From Duodenibacillus sp. (lineage in GTDB: Bacteria > Pseudomonadota > Gammaproteobacteria > Burkholderiales > Burkholderiaceae_F): 64,000 nucleotides of DNA. The position numbers were made by a program, and so were the translations under genes. Numbering within the stretch: the first letter of the stretch is position 1; every line of letters starts with the position of its first letter. The notes beneath the pieces are model-generated. The model did not search any database. It worked only from the letters and a program-made list of their open reading frames with translations, and was not told the origin of the DNA. The DNA lies in assembly GCA_017628205.1 (NCBI GenBank), contig JAGBZO010000033.1, positions 53,390-117,389 on the forward strand, read 5' to 3'. Below are positions 1 through 8,545 of the stretch, piece after piece.

Positions 1-2
1 AC

Positions 3-746
3 GACGCCATGCTCGGCACCATCGTTTCGTCCAGCCGCGCTCTCAATTTGTTCTTGCGCAAAGCTGCCGCCGTCGGCCGCATGCCCGATTACATCGTGGT
101 CGAAGGTCCTTTGGCCGGCGGTCATTTGGGTTTCGGTCCCGACTGGGCGGAACACAAGTTGGAAAACATCGTTACGGACGTCAAGAACTTCTTGGCCGAA
201 AAGAATTTGGACATCCCCGTCGTTGCTGCCGGCGGCATCTTCACGGGCGGCGACGCCGTACGATTCGTGCGTGACATTGGCGCGGCCGGCGTTCAGGTCG
301 CCACGCGCTTTACGATCGCCAAGGAATGCGCCATTCCCGATCCTGTCAAGCAGATCTACCTGAATGCCAACCCCGAAGACGTCGAAGTCAACATGTTCTC
401 GCCGACCGGTTACCCGATGCGCATGTTGAAGAGCTCACCCGCCATTACGAGCGAAATTCGTCCCGCTTGCGAAACTTACGGCTACATCCTCAATCACGGC
501 GAATGCTCCTACGTCAAAGAATGGTATGCCCGTCAAGGCGACGCCTCTTTGCCGCACGGCAAATGTTGCATTTGCAGCCACATGCGCAACTACAAGCTGT
601 GGACCTGCGGAACGACCGTCTCCCGACTCAAGGAAACGACCGTTCGTCTTCCCGACGGAACGTGGCATCTGCCCTCGGCCGAAGACATCTTCAACGACTA
701 CATGTTCAGCACCGGCGACGACGTCCGCGTCTCAAAACCCGAATAA
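3..746 (+). CDS. Nitronate monooxygenase / FabK-like flavoprotein, 5' end cut by window edge
   Basis: The reading frame is open to the left edge, so the N-terminal part lies outside the window. The visible part matches the C-terminal half of the FMN-binding TIM barrel of the 2-nitropropane dioxygenase/NPD family. It shows VVEGPLAGGHLGFG, then VVAAGGIFTGGDAVRF, then GAAGVQVATRF, which are the phosphate-binding and barrel motifs of that family. Such enzymes oxidise alkyl nitronates or, in the FabK branch, reduce enoyl-ACP; which applies here cannot be told from this part. The last 90 residues form a cysteine-rich tail (ACETYG, HGEC, GKCCICSHM, LWTCG), which is more than a minimal NMO has and may bind metal. 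A strong terminator follows 24 bases after the stop. Confidence 0.85.
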   Translation, partial: DAMLGTIVSSSRALNLFLRKAAAVGRMPDYIVVEGPLAGGHLGFGPDWAEHKLENIVTDVKNFLAEKNLDIPVVAAGGIFTGGDAVRFVRDIGAAGVQVATRFTIAKECAIPDPVKQIYLNANPEDVEVNMFSPTGYPMRMLKSSPAITSEIRPACETYGYILNHGECSYVKEWYARQGDASLPHGKCCICSHMRNYKLWTCGTTVSRLKETTVRLPDGTWHLPSAEDIFNDYMFSTGDDVRVSKPE

Positions 747-770
747 TCGTCTCGTCTGACATGACGCCGA

Positions 771-810
771 CGACCCGAAACCGTACGATGGCGGTTCGGG
801 TCGTTTTTTT
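771..810 (+). terminator. Rho-independent terminator of the NMO-like gene
   Basis: CGACCCGAA (771-779) pairs with TTCGGGTCG (795-803), and seven T residues follow. It separates the NMO-like gene from the htpG heat-shock promoter, which starts three bases later. Confidence 0.9.
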
Positions 811-812
811 AT

Positions 813-840
813 CTTGAAATACGTCATTGCATCCCCATAT
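813..840 (+). promoter_or_regulatory. Sigma-32 (RpoH) heat-shock promoter of htpG
   Basis: CTTGAAA (813-819), a 13-base spacer and CCCCATAT (833-840) match the sigma-32 consensus CTTGAAA-N13/14-CCCCATNT almost perfectly. Transcription should start near 847, which gives a leader of about 50 bases before the htpG ATG at 899. Confidence 0.9.
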
Positions 841-863
841 AAAGGCCATACGATTATGGACAC

Positions 864-886
864 GGACGCTTCGGGCGTCCTTTTTA
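864..886 (+). promoter_or_regulatory. Hairpin with U-tract in the htpG leader
   Basis: GGACGC (864-869) pairs with GCGTCC (875-880) around a five-base loop, and TTTTTA follows directly. The Shine-Dalgarno GGAG (889-892) comes three bases after that. The position inside the predicted heat-shock leader suggests an attenuator or an RNA element that limits translation or protects the 5' end. The structure is seen in the sequence; the role is inferred. Confidence 0.55.
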
Positions 887-898
887 TCGGAGCATTTC

Positions 899-2785
899 AT
901 GGCTGCACAAGTACACGGTTTTCAAACCGAAGTCGCCAAGTTGTTGAACCTCTTGGCCAACTCTCTGTATTCGAACAAAGAAATTTTCCTGCGCGAACTG
1001 GTGTCCAACGCTTCGGATGCCATCGACAAGCTGCATTTTCTGTCCTTGACCGACGCCGACCTGCTGCAAGGTGACGCCGAATTCAAAATCCGCATCAAAA
1101 CGGATCCGACGGCCAATACGCTCACGATCAGCGACAACGGCATCGGCATGACGCTCGAAGAAGCCAATGAACATCTCGGCACCATCGCCAAATCCGGCAC
1201 CGAAGCTTTCATGAAATCCTTGTCGGGCGATCAGGCCAAAGACAGCGAACTGATCGGTCAATTCGGCGTCGGGTTCTACTCCTGCTTTATCGTGGCCGAT
1301 CGCGTCACCGTCTTGTCGCGTTCCGTCAAGGCCGGCGTCGCCGAAGGCGTGCGCTGGACGAGCGACGGTTCCGGGACCTTTGAATCGGAACACATTGAAC
1401 GTGCCGAACGCGGCACCGAAATCGTGTTGCATCTCAAGCCCGGCGAAACGGACTGGTTGCAGACATGGAAGTTGCGCAACGCCATCACGATGTATTCCGA
1501 CCATATCTCGACGCCCGTCTTTTTGTGGGAAGAACAGGCCGAAACCGTTCCCGACGACAACAACGCCGAAAAGCAACCCGTGTTCGGTTGGGTTCAGGTC
1601 AACGATGCCAAAGCTTTGTGGACTCGTCCGACCAAGGACGTGAGCGACGACGAATACAAAGCGTTCTACAAGCATTTGAGCCATGACTGGGAAGACCCTC
1701 TGACGTGGTCCCACAATCGCGTCGAAGGCGACCTCGAATACACGTCGCTGTTGTACGTGCCCAAACAAGCCCCTTGGGATTTGTATACGCGCGATACGCA
1801 ACACGGCCTCAAGCTTTTCGTCCAACGCGTTTTCATCATGGACAAAGCCGAGCAATTCCTGCCTCACTACCTGCGTTTCATCCGCGGTTTGGTCGACACG
1901 AACGACTTGCCGCTTAACGTCTCTCGTGAACTTTTGCAAGACAGCCCCGTCATGCAAAAGCTCAAAAAAGCGCTCACGAAGCGTTCGCTGAGCATGTTGG
2001 AAAAGCTGAGCCAAAACGCCGAACAATATGCCGCCTTCTGGAAACAGTTCGGCCGCGTCTTGAAGGAAGGCCCGATTGAGGATCCGGCCAACCGTGAAGC
2101 AATCATGAAGCTGCTGCGTTTCGCTACCACCAAGGGCGAGGGCGCGGAGGAAAGCGTGTCGCTGACCGACTACGTCGCCCGCATGCCGGAAAAACAAACG
2201 AAGATTTACTATCTGTGCGCCAATACGTACGAAGCCGCCGTTCACTCGCCTTACCTTGAAGTCATGCGCAAGAAAGGCATCGAAGTGTTGTTGCTGTCCG
2301 AACGCATCGACGAATGGCTGATGGGCAACGTGACCGGCTTTGACGGCAGGGACTTCGTTTCCGTCGCCTCGAGCGATCTTGAACTCGGCGAACTCGGCGA
2401 TACGGAAGAAACCAAGGAAGAAAAGACGCTGTCGGACGAATCGGTCGCGCGCTTCAAGATCGCTTTGGGCGAAACCGTTCTTGACGTTCGTACGAGCTCG
2501 CGTTTGATCGACTCGCCCAGTTGTATCGTCAGCGACGGCCCGACGATGACCGCCCAAATGCGTCGATTCTTCGAAGCGAACGGACAACAGGTCCCCGAAG
2601 TCAAATACACCTTGGAAATCAATCCTTCGCACCCGATTATCCTTAAGGCGCTTGAACAGGTCGACAGCGACAAGTTTGCAGATTGGGCTCGTTTCATCTA
2701 TGAGCAGGCCCTGTTGGCAGATCAAGGCGCGCTTAAAGATCCCGCCGCCTTCATCAAGAGTTTGAACAAGCTCTTGCTCGGTTAA
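899..2785 (+). CDS. htpG: Chaperone protein HtpG (Hsp90)
   Basis: This is a 628-residue bacterial Hsp90, an ATP-dependent cytoplasmic chaperone homodimer. The N-terminal GHKL ATPase carries LRELVSNASDA (ATP-lid asparagine), the DNGIGM motif and GQFGVGFYS. The middle domain follows, with the catalytic-loop arginine region LPLNVSRELLQ, and then the C-terminal dimerisation domain. The start at 899 is chosen because GGAG lies 6 bases upstream and the protein then begins MAAQVHGFQTEV, as Hsp90s do; an upstream in-frame start near 827 would fall inside the promoter. The gene is monocistronic, between its own sigma-32 promoter and a terminator, so heat-shock induction is expected. Confidence 0.97.
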   Translation: MAAQVHGFQTEVAKLLNLLANSLYSNKEIFLRELVSNASDAIDKLHFLSLTDADLLQGDAEFKIRIKTDPTANTLTISDNGIGMTLEEANEHLGTIAKSGTEAFMKSLSGDQAKDSELIGQFGVGFYSCFIVADRVTVLSRSVKAGVAEGVRWTSDGSGTFESEHIERAERGTEIVLHLKPGETDWLQTWKLRNAITMYSDHISTPVFLWEEQAETVPDDNNAEKQPVFGWVQVNDAKALWTRPTKDVSDDEYKAFYKHLSHDWEDPLTWSHNRVEGDLEYTSLLYVPKQAPWDLYTRDTQHGLKLFVQRVFIMDKAEQFLPHYLRFIRGLVDTNDLPLNVSRELLQDSPVMQKLKKALTKRSLSMLEKLSQNAEQYAAFWKQFGRVLKEGPIEDPANREAIMKLLRFATTKGEGAEESVSLTDYVARMPEKQTKIYYLCANTYEAAVHSPYLEVMRKKGIEVLLLSERIDEWLMGNVTGFDGRDFVSVASSDLELGELGDTEETKEEKTLSDESVARFKIALGETVLDVRTSSRLIDSPSCIVSDGPTMTAQMRRFFEANGQQVPEVKYTLEINPSHPIILKALEQVDSDKFADWARFIYEQALLADQGALKDPAAFIKSLNKLLLG

Positions 2786-2810
2786 TCCGCGGTTTCGACC
2801 TTCGTTTTTG

Positions 2811-2845
2811 ACAATCTCGTCCGCTATCGGGCGAGATTGTTTTTA
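2811..2845 (+). terminator. Terminator of htpG
   Basis: ACAATCTCG (2811-2819) pairs with CGAGATTGT (2832-2840). The stem is extended by a G-U pair and two C-G pairs around a six-base loop, and TTTTATTT follows. Confidence 0.9.
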
Positions 2846-2933
2846 TTTATCAGTTTCTGTCATTCGATAGAAATTAATGGATACACTTCCCTCACCTTTC
2901 GTCCTGTTCAACGCCTCGAGTTAGTAGTATGAT

Positions 2934-2962
2934 TTGCCTATCGAAAATGTGTTTGAGATAGT
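2934..2962 (+). promoter_or_regulatory. Possible promoter of dps
   Basis: TTGCCT (2934-2939), a 17-base spacer and GATAGT (2957-2962) form a weak sigma-70-like pair 38 bases upstream of the dps start. Each box matches the consensus in four of six positions. I could not fit an OxyR site to it. Confidence 0.3.
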
Positions 2963-3000
2963 TTATCTAAATCACACCAACCAATTAAGAGGTACTGATT

Positions 3001-3453
3001 ATGGCGACTAACACCAATTTGTATTTGAGCAATCTTGCCGTTTGGCTCGTCAAGCTTCACAACCTGCACTGGAATGTAACGGGCACTGCTTTTTACTCCG
3101 TTCACGAATACACCGAACAGCTCTACAACCAAGTCATGGAACAATATGACGAAGTCGCCGAGCTGATGAAAATGAACGGTCAGCAACCGGCCGCCCGCTT
3201 GTCGGACTATCTGAAGCTGGCCGTCATCAAGGAACTCGATTCCCGCGACTTCAGCGTGACCGAAGCCTTGGGCATCATCGAAGGCGACATGATGTACATG
3301 CAAAACCTGGCTAAAGAAATTCGTGCCGAAGCCGCTCAGGCCGATTGCTTCCAGACGCAAGCCTTGTTCGAAGGCTTTGCCGCCGGCTTTGCCAAGCAGC
3401 TTTGGATGCTGCGTGCCACTCGCAGCGAAGGCGGTTGCTGCTGTCAGGGTTGA
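3001..3453 (+). CDS. dps: Dps-family DNA-protection / miniferritin protein
   Basis: This 150-residue ferritin-like protein should form a hollow dodecamer that oxidises ferrous iron with hydrogen peroxide and stores ferric iron. The inter-subunit ferroxidase ligands are visible: His23 in LHWNVTG, His35 in FYSVHE, Asp50 and Glu54 in DEVAE, with Glu39 as the remaining acidic ligand. The N-terminus is short and lacks the lysine-rich tail that E. coli Dps uses to bind DNA, so iron and peroxide detoxification is more certain than DNA binding. The last residues are GGCCCQG, an unusual run of three cysteines. AGAGGT lies just upstream of the ATG. The gene is monocistronic, with a terminator after it. 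Confidence 0.9.
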   Translation: MATNTNLYLSNLAVWLVKLHNLHWNVTGTAFYSVHEYTEQLYNQVMEQYDEVAELMKMNGQQPAARLSDYLKLAVIKELDSRDFSVTEALGIIEGDMMYMQNLAKEIRAEAAQADCFQTQALFEGFAAGFAKQLWMLRATRSEGGCCCQG

Positions 3454-3502
3454 CGCGACGCATTAAGTTGGATTGACATATCCTAAAAGTGAAAGAAGAG
3501 CG

Positions 3503-3541
3503 GAAACGGGGTGCGCGCTGCGCATCCCGTTTCTGTTGTTT
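3503..3541 (+). terminator. Terminator of dps
   Basis: GAAACGGG (3503-3510) pairs with CCCGTTTC (3526-3533), with additional GCGC pairing inside. The T-tract that follows is interrupted (TGTTGTTTT). Confidence 0.75.
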
Positions 3542-3610
3542 TACTAGGACTTAACGGCACGAATCGACGACTGAATTTGATAGAATTTTTTTTATTTGGC
3601 GTATCGATTC

Positions 3611-4468
3611 ATGAGTTCGTTGGGTTTGGTTGTCGAAGGTGGAGGCGTTCGCGCGATCTATGCCGCCGGGGTGTTGGACGTTTTGCATGACGCATGTCTG
3701 CCGTTTGACGGGGTCATCGGCGTTTCGGCAGGCGCCATTCACGGCTGCTCTTTCGTGTCCGGACAAAAAGGACGCTCGTTGGGCATCTACAAACGGTTTT
3801 GCAAGGACAAACGCTTTTTCAGCTTCCGAACGCTCTTTCGGACGGGCGACATCGTGGACGCCAAGTTTTGCTACCACGACATTCCGTCCGTTCACTTTCC
3901 GTATGACGATACGGCCTTCGCCGCCTCCCCCATGCGCTTTTACGTCACCTGCTCCAATCTTGAGACGGGACGAGCGGAGTATCTGCACCTAACCGACATG
4001 CGTGAACAAATCGACGCTTTGCGCGCATCGGCGTCGTTGCCTTACGTTTCGCGCATCGTGCGCTATCGAGGCATGAAGTTGCTCGACGGCGGCTGCATCG
4101 ATCCGATTCCCATCAAAGCCTTTCAGGCGCTGGGTTACACACACAACGTCTTGGTATTGACCCAGCCGGCGGGCCACAATAAAAAAGACCGTGACGCGGC
4201 CCTTGCAAAACTGTTTTACCGTCGTTATCCTGCCTTTTGCAAAGCGTTCGAGCGTTGTCCCGCTCATTATCAGGAAATTCTGCGCTACATCGAGATGCAA
4301 GAGCGCGAAGGCAAAGTCTTTGTCATTCGACCCGAGCAAGCGATTCCCGTCGGCCGACTCTCGCGCGACCGAAACAAAATTCAATTGGCCTACGACTTGG
4401 GTCGACGCGATGCGCTCAACCGCCTGGCGGCGCTCGACGAATGGCTTGCCGGTATTGGAAAAACCTAA
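3611..4468 (+). CDS. Patatin-like phospholipase (YjjU type)
   Basis: This is a 285-residue patatin/cPLA2-fold serine acyl hydrolase. The oxyanion loop GGGVR lies at residues 10-14. The nucleophile elbow GVSAG has Ser39, and the catalytic dyad aspartate is Asp159 in LLDGGCIDP, so the Ser-Asp dyad is complete. The C-terminal part (FYRRYPAFCKAF, RVIRPEQAIPVGRLSRD-like) resembles the extension found in E. coli YjjU. There is no signal peptide, so a cytoplasmic lipid or acyl-ester substrate is likely, but it is unknown. A TTG 15 bases upstream is in frame, but ATG at 3611 gives the usual N-terminus; neither has a clear ribosome-binding site. The gene converges with clpB. Confidence 0.85.
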   Translation: MSSLGLVVEGGGVRAIYAAGVLDVLHDACLPFDGVIGVSAGAIHGCSFVSGQKGRSLGIYKRFCKDKRFFSFRTLFRTGDIVDAKFCYHDIPSVHFPYDDTAFAASPMRFYVTCSNLETGRAEYLHLTDMREQIDALRASASLPYVSRIVRYRGMKLLDGGCIDPIPIKAFQALGYTHNVLVLTQPAGHNKKDRDAALAKLFYRRYPAFCKAFERCPAHYQEILRYIEMQEREGKVFVIRPEQAIPVGRLSRDRNKIQLAYDLGRRDALNRLAALDEWLAGIGKT

Positions 4469-4507
4469 AAAACGATGCCGACGCTTTTAACCAAAGCGTC
4501 GGCATCG
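4467..4507 (-). terminator. Terminator of clpB, shared with the patatin-like gene
   Basis: A perfect 15-base-pair stem joins 4473-4487 and 4493-4507 around a five-base loop. Six A residues at 4467-4472 become a U-tract for minus-strand transcripts, so it mainly ends clpB mRNA. It is also the first structure that plus-strand transcripts meet. Confidence 0.9.
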
Positions 4508-4528
4508 TCATTCTAAACTCCCGTTCGA

Positions 4529-7126
4529 TCAGGCCGGCTTGACGACCTCAAACGTGAACTCGCCGTCCTTGAGATCCACGACAATACGGTCCTTGGGAGC
4601 GCAACGTCCCTCAAGCAACAGGCGGGCGATGCGGTTTTCAACGTGATCCTGAACGGCACGCTTCAAAGGACGGGCGCCGAACAGCGGATCAAATCCAACC
4701 TTGGCCACTTCGCTCAACGCCTCGTCCGTCACCGTCAATTCGATATCTTGGGCGGCCACGCGTTCGGCCAACTTGTTGACCTGAATACGTGCGATCGAGC
4801 AGATAGCCTGATCGTTCAACGCATTGAACACGACGATTTCATCGATGCGGTTGACAAATTCCGGACGGAAATGCGCCTTGACTTCCGTCATGACGGCATC
4901 CTTGACAACGTCGTGCGATTGCCCGACCAGACGCTGAATTTCCGAAGCCCCCAAATTACTCGTCATGACGATCACGGTATTTTTGAAGTCCACCGTACGC
5001 CCTTGACCGTCGGTCATGCGACCGTCGTCAAGCACCTGCAACAACACGTTGAAAACGTCGGGATGCGCTTTTTCCACTTCATCGAGCAAAATCACGCTGT
5101 AAGGCTTGCGACGAACGGCTTCGGTCAAATACCCGCCTTCTTCATAACCGACGTACCCGGGAGGCGCGCCGATCAAACGAGCAACCGAATGCTTTTCCAT
5201 GAATTCGCTCATGTCGATGCGAACCATCGCATCGTCGGTATCGAACAAGAACTCCGCCAACGCCTTCGTCAATTCCGTCTTGCCGACCCCCGTCGGGCCC
5301 AAAAAGAGGAACGAACCGTAGGGGCGATTCGGATCGGAGAGGCCGGCGCGACTGCGCAAAATCGTGTCGGTCACGCGGTTGACGGCTTCGCCCTGGCCGA
5401 TGACGCGACGAGCCAACGCATCGCCCATCTGCAACAACTTCTGCCGTTCGCCCTCCATCATCTTGGAGACGGGAATGCCGGTGGCGCGACTGACGACCTC
5501 GGCAATTTCTTCGGAGCCGACGCTGGTGCGCAACAACTTGGGACGGGCCTTTTGACCGACGTTCTGTTCGGCCACTTCAGCCTTTTTGAGCTTTTCTTCC
5601 AACTTGGGCAACACGGCGTACTGCAATTCGGCCAAGCGTTCGTACCGGGCGTTGCGACGGCAAACGTCCATTTCATGGCGAACCTGATCGATTTCGTCGC
5701 GTACGCTCTTGGCGCCCAAAGCTTCGCTCTTTTCAGCCTTCCAAACCTCTTCAAGGTCGGAATACTCGCGGGACAAACGAACGATCTCGGCGTCGATGGC
5801 TTCAAAACGCTTGACGCTGGCTTCGTCCTTTTCCTTTTTCACCGCTTCGCGTTCGATCTTGAGCTGAATGAGACGACGATCGAGCTTATCCAACGCCTCG
5901 GGCTTGGAGTCGATTTCCATCTTCACGCGGCTGGCGGCTTCGTCGATCAAATCGATCGCCTTGTCGGGCAAGAAACGGTCGGTGATATAACGATGCGACA
6001 ATTCGGCGGCGGCAACGATCGCCGGATCGGTGATTTCCACCCCATGATGCGCCTCGTACTTTTCCTGCAAACCACGCAAAATGGCGATCGTATCGGCCAC
6101 GCTGGGTTCGTCGACCAAGACCTTTTGGAAACGACGTTCGAGCGCGGCATCCTTTTCAACATACTTGCGGTATTCGTCCAAGGTTGTGGCACCGATCACG
6201 TGCAACTCGCCACGGGCCAATGCGGGTTTGAGCATGTTGCCGGCATCCATGGAACCTTCGGTCTTGCCCGCGCCGACCATGGTGTGCAGTTCGTCAATGA
6301 ACAAAATGATGCGTCCTTCGGCCGCCGTCACTTCTTTGAGGAGCTTTTTGAGGCGCTCCTCGAATTCACCGCGGTATTTTGCACCGGCAATGAGACCGGC
6401 CATATCCAACGACAGTACGACCTTGTTGCGTAAGGTGTCGGGTACTTCACCATTGACGATGCGCTGAGCCAGCCCTTCGACAACGGCCGTTTTACCGACC
6501 CCGGGCTCGCCGATCAACACGGGATTGTTCTTCGTACGGCGCTGCAAAATTTGCATGGTGCGGCGAATTTCATCGTCACGTCCAATGACCGGATCGAGTT
6601 TTCCGTTGCGGGCGCGTTCGGTCAAATCCACCGTGTACTTCTTGATAGCGTCGCGACCGCTTTCACCTTCCGCATCGGAAACGGTTTCTCCACCGCGTAC
6701 CGCCTTAATGGCGGCTTCAAGCAACTGGCGCGTCACGCCCGCTTGCTGCATCAGACGGGAGGCGGGCAAAGAGGCGTCGGTCAGGGCCAACAAAAACATT
6801 TCGGTCGAAATGAAATCGTCGCCCGCGGTCATCGCTTCTTTTTCGGTCAAATTGAACGCACGCAACAGATCGCGACCGATCTGCACGTCGCCGCCGGTAC
6901 CCGACACCTTCGGGAACTTGGCGATTGCTTGCTGCGTCAGTGTTTTGAGTTCGGCCAATTTGCCGCCGGCGCGTTCGATCAGGCTTGTCGCACTGCCGTC
7001 CGGATCGGACAAAACGGTCGACAGAACATGCTCGGGCTCGATGTACTGATTGTCTCGGCTCAATGCCAGAGACTGAGCTTCGGCCAATGCCTGCTGGAAC
7101 TTGGTGGTCAACTTGTCTTGTCTCAT
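4529..7126 (-). CDS. clpB: ATP-dependent disaggregase ClpB
   Basis: This 865-residue Hsp104/ClpB hexameric AAA+ protein works with DnaK to pull apart protein aggregates. In order it has two N-terminal Clp repeats (about 1-150), a first AAA+ module with Walker A GEPGVGKT and DELHT, and the coiled-coil middle domain that marks ClpB rather than ClpA or ClpC (about 405-530). The second AAA+ module follows, with Walker A GPTGVGKT and the arginine-finger region, then the C-terminal small domain ending in a positively charged [11 protein letters not shown] stretch (read here as [11 protein letters not shown]). The Shine-Dalgarno GAGGAAAG precedes the ATG. A sigma-32 promoter sits 49 bases upstream, so it is expected to be co-induced with htpG. 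Confidence 0.97.
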   Translation of the reverse strand: MRQDKLTTKFQQALAEAQSLALSRDNQYIEPEHVLSTVLSDPDGSATSLIERAGGKLAELKTLTQQAIAKFPKVSGTGGDVQIGRDLLRAFNLTEKEAMTAGDDFISTEMFLLALTDASLPASRLMQQAGVTRQLLEAAIKAVRGGETVSDAEGESGRDAIKKYTVDLTERARNGKLDPVIGRDDEIRRTMQILQRRTKNNPVLIGEPGVGKTAVVEGLAQRIVNGEVPDTLRNKVVLSLDMAGLIAGAKYRGEFEERLKKLLKEVTAAEGRIILFIDELHTMVGAGKTEGSMDAGNMLKPALARGELHVIGATTLDEYRKYVEKDAALERRFQKVLVDEPSVADTIAILRGLQEKYEAHHGVEITDPAIVAAAELSHRYITDRFLPDKAIDLIDEAASRVKMEIDSKPEALDKLDRRLIQLKIEREAVKKEKDEASVKRFEAIDAEIVRLSREYSDLEEVWKAEKSEALGAKSVRDEIDQVRHEMDVCRRNARYERLAELQYAVLPKLEEKLKKAEVAEQNVGQKARPKLLRTSVGSEEIAEVVSRATGIPVSKMMEGERQKLLQMGDALARRVIGQGEAVNRVTDTILRSRAGLSDPNRPYGSFLFLGPTGVGKTELTKALAEFLFDTDDAMVRIDMSEFMEKHSVARLIGAPPGYVGYEEGGYLTEAVRRKPYSVILLDEVEKAHPDVFNVLLQVLDDGRMTDGQGRTVDFKNTVIVMTSNLGASEIQRLVGQSHDVVKDAVMTEVKAHFRPEFVNRIDEIVVFNALNDQAICSIARIQVNKLAERVAAQDIELTVTDEALSEVAKVGFDPLFGARPLKRAVQDHVENRIARLLLEGRCAPKDRIVVDLKDGEFTFEVVKPA

Positions 7127-7444
7127 CGTCGTCTTTCCTCAAATGCCCTGGGGCTTTCGTTAATTTCACTATGCATAGGGGGATTGACCCGAAAATATCA
7201 ACCGCCGCGTCACGAGAAAGTACAGAAGTTACTTTGGTTCACTTTTATCCACTTGCGTTTTCGCTGATCAGAATTACCTAGCCGCATTAATTTGGCGCAG
7301 GACTTAATCGTTCATTCGTCGGATTTCATGGTGTAACAGAAACCATACGCCTACAATAGAATCAGTTTTTCCAACCAAAACAAATCATCGACGTCATCGC
7401 GTCCACTGCGAGGTCACCGATGCCCCAACCTAAAGGAAGATGAA
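7127..7444. other. Intergenic region between clpB and tctC (318 bp)
   Basis: This is the divergent control region. The clpB side holds the heat-shock promoter at 7175-7202. The tctC side has TACAAT at 7352-7357 as a candidate -10 box without a convincing -35, and AAAGGAAG (7432-7439) as the tctC ribosome-binding site. The middle (about 7210-7340) shows no gene or clear structure that I can name. Confidence 0.7.
7175..7202 (-). promoter_or_regulatory. Sigma-32 (RpoH) promoter of clpB
   Basis: Read on the minus strand, GTTGATA (7202-7196), a 13-base spacer and CCCCCTAT (7182-7175) match the sigma-32 pattern. The start point should be near 7168, about 42 bases before the clpB ATG. Confidence 0.8.
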
Positions 7445-8440
7445 GTGGTACATATTAATCGTCGAGCGCTCGTAAGCGCAGTAGCCGTTTCCTCCGTCAT
7501 CGGTTTGCCTTCTTTTGCTCAGGCACAAGTTGGTACGGGTTCGAATCCGATTCGAATCGTCGTTCCTTATCCTCCCGGAGGCCCTCTTGACGTTTCCGCG
7601 CGCGCCATTGCCGAGGCCGTCACTCCCGATCTGGGCAACGTGATCGTCGACAATCGCCCCGGTGCCGGCGGCAATCGCGGCGTCACCTATTTGGCGCAAC
7701 AAAAGCCCGACGGTATGACTCTGTGCGTGGGTGCCGTTGCAACGCATGCAGTCAACCCCAACCTTTTTAAGAAGCTTCCTTACGATCCGATCAAGGACTT
7801 CCAGCCGATCACGTTGATCGCTCACGTACCCAACGTTCTGGTCGTCACGCCCGAATTCCAAAAACGCACCGGCATCAAGTCCGTTCAAGATTTGGTCGCC
7901 TACTGCAAGAAGAACCCCGGCAAGCTCAACTACGCTTCCGGCGGCAACGGTTCGGCCGGTCACATGGCTGGCGAATTGTTCAAGTCTCGCTCCAAGATCT
8001 TCATGGTTCACATCCCGTATGCGGGCGCCGCTGCAGCTCAGCTCTCCGTACTGGCCGGCCAAACGGATCTTATTTTCGACAACCTCGCTTCGGCCAACGC
8101 CAACATCAAGGCGGGCAAGTTGATTCCCTTGGCCGTGACGACGTCTCAGCGCGCCGCCGCCCTGCCCAACGTACCGACGATGCAAGAATGCGGCGTCGCC
8201 GATTTCAACATCTCGACGTGGTACGGTTTGTTCGTTCCCGCCAAGACGCCGGCTCCGATCGTAACCAAGCTCAACTCCACGATCGTCAAGGCCTTGAACA
8301 GCGACGCCCTCAAGGCTCGACTGGCCAAGCTCGGCGGCGAGTCCGCACCGTGCACTCCCGAAGAGTTCTCCGCTTTGATTCGTACCGAACTGGCTAAATA
8401 TGCAGAAATCGTCAAGGTTTCTGGTGCTCGCGTCGACTAA
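7445..8440 (+). CDS. tctC: Tripartite tricarboxylate transporter substrate-binding protein (TctC/Bug family)
   Basis: This is a 331-residue periplasmic binding protein. It begins with a Sec signal peptide (NRRALVSAVAVSSVIGLPSFAQA) that should be cleaved after AQA near residue 27. The mature part opens with the family signature IRIVVPYPPGGPLD and carries the second carboxylate-loop region DNRPGAGGNRG. Bug proteins bind carboxylates such as tricarboxylates, nicotinate or aromatic acids; the ligand cannot be predicted here. The GTG start at 7445 is supported by AAAGGAAG five bases upstream; an ATG at 7440 is in another frame. The membrane components tctB and tctA follow, so the three genes form one transport system. 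Confidence 0.95.
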   Translation: MVHINRRALVSAVAVSSVIGLPSFAQAQVGTGSNPIRIVVPYPPGGPLDVSARAIAEAVTPDLGNVIVDNRPGAGGNRGVTYLAQQKPDGMTLCVGAVATHAVNPNLFKKLPYDPIKDFQPITLIAHVPNVLVVTPEFQKRTGIKSVQDLVAYCKKNPGKLNYASGGNGSAGHMAGELFKSRSKIFMVHIPYAGAAAAQLSVLAGQTDLIFDNLASANANIKAGKLIPLAVTTSQRAAALPNVPTMQECGVADFNISTWYGLFVPAKTPAPIVTKLNSTIVKALNSDALKARLAKLGGESAPCTPEEFSALIRTELAKYAEIVKVSGARVD

Positions 8441-8477
8441 TCGGTAACATTCTTATCGACCCGTTCGAGCTATCTCG

Positions 8478-8520
8478 GACGAGGGTCGGATACAAAAACC
8501 CGACCCTCGTCGGGTTTTTG
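8478..8520 (+). terminator. Terminator/attenuator between tctC and tctB with two exclusive stems
   Basis: GACGAGGGTCGG (8478-8489) can pair with CCGACCCTCGTC (8500-8511). Alternatively ACAAAAACCCGA (8492-8503) pairs with TCGGGTTTTTGT (8510-8521), forming a terminator flanked by A and U tracts. The two stems share bases and cannot coexist. The likely outcome is reduced read-through into tctBA, so that the binding protein is made in excess. Structure seen; role inferred. Confidence 0.75.
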
Positions 8521-8545
8521 TTTGAGTTTCACTTCGGTTGCAGTT

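Noticed and set aside
827-898. Upstream extension of htpG to 827
   Set aside because: It lies in the sigma-32 promoter and leader hairpin. The start at 899 has the Shine-Dalgarno sequence and the family N-terminus.
2870-3000. OxyR-like ATAG/CTAT half-sites upstream of dps
   Set aside because: The half-sites are present, but the spacing (16 bases between CTAT and ATAG) does not fit the OxyR arrangement.
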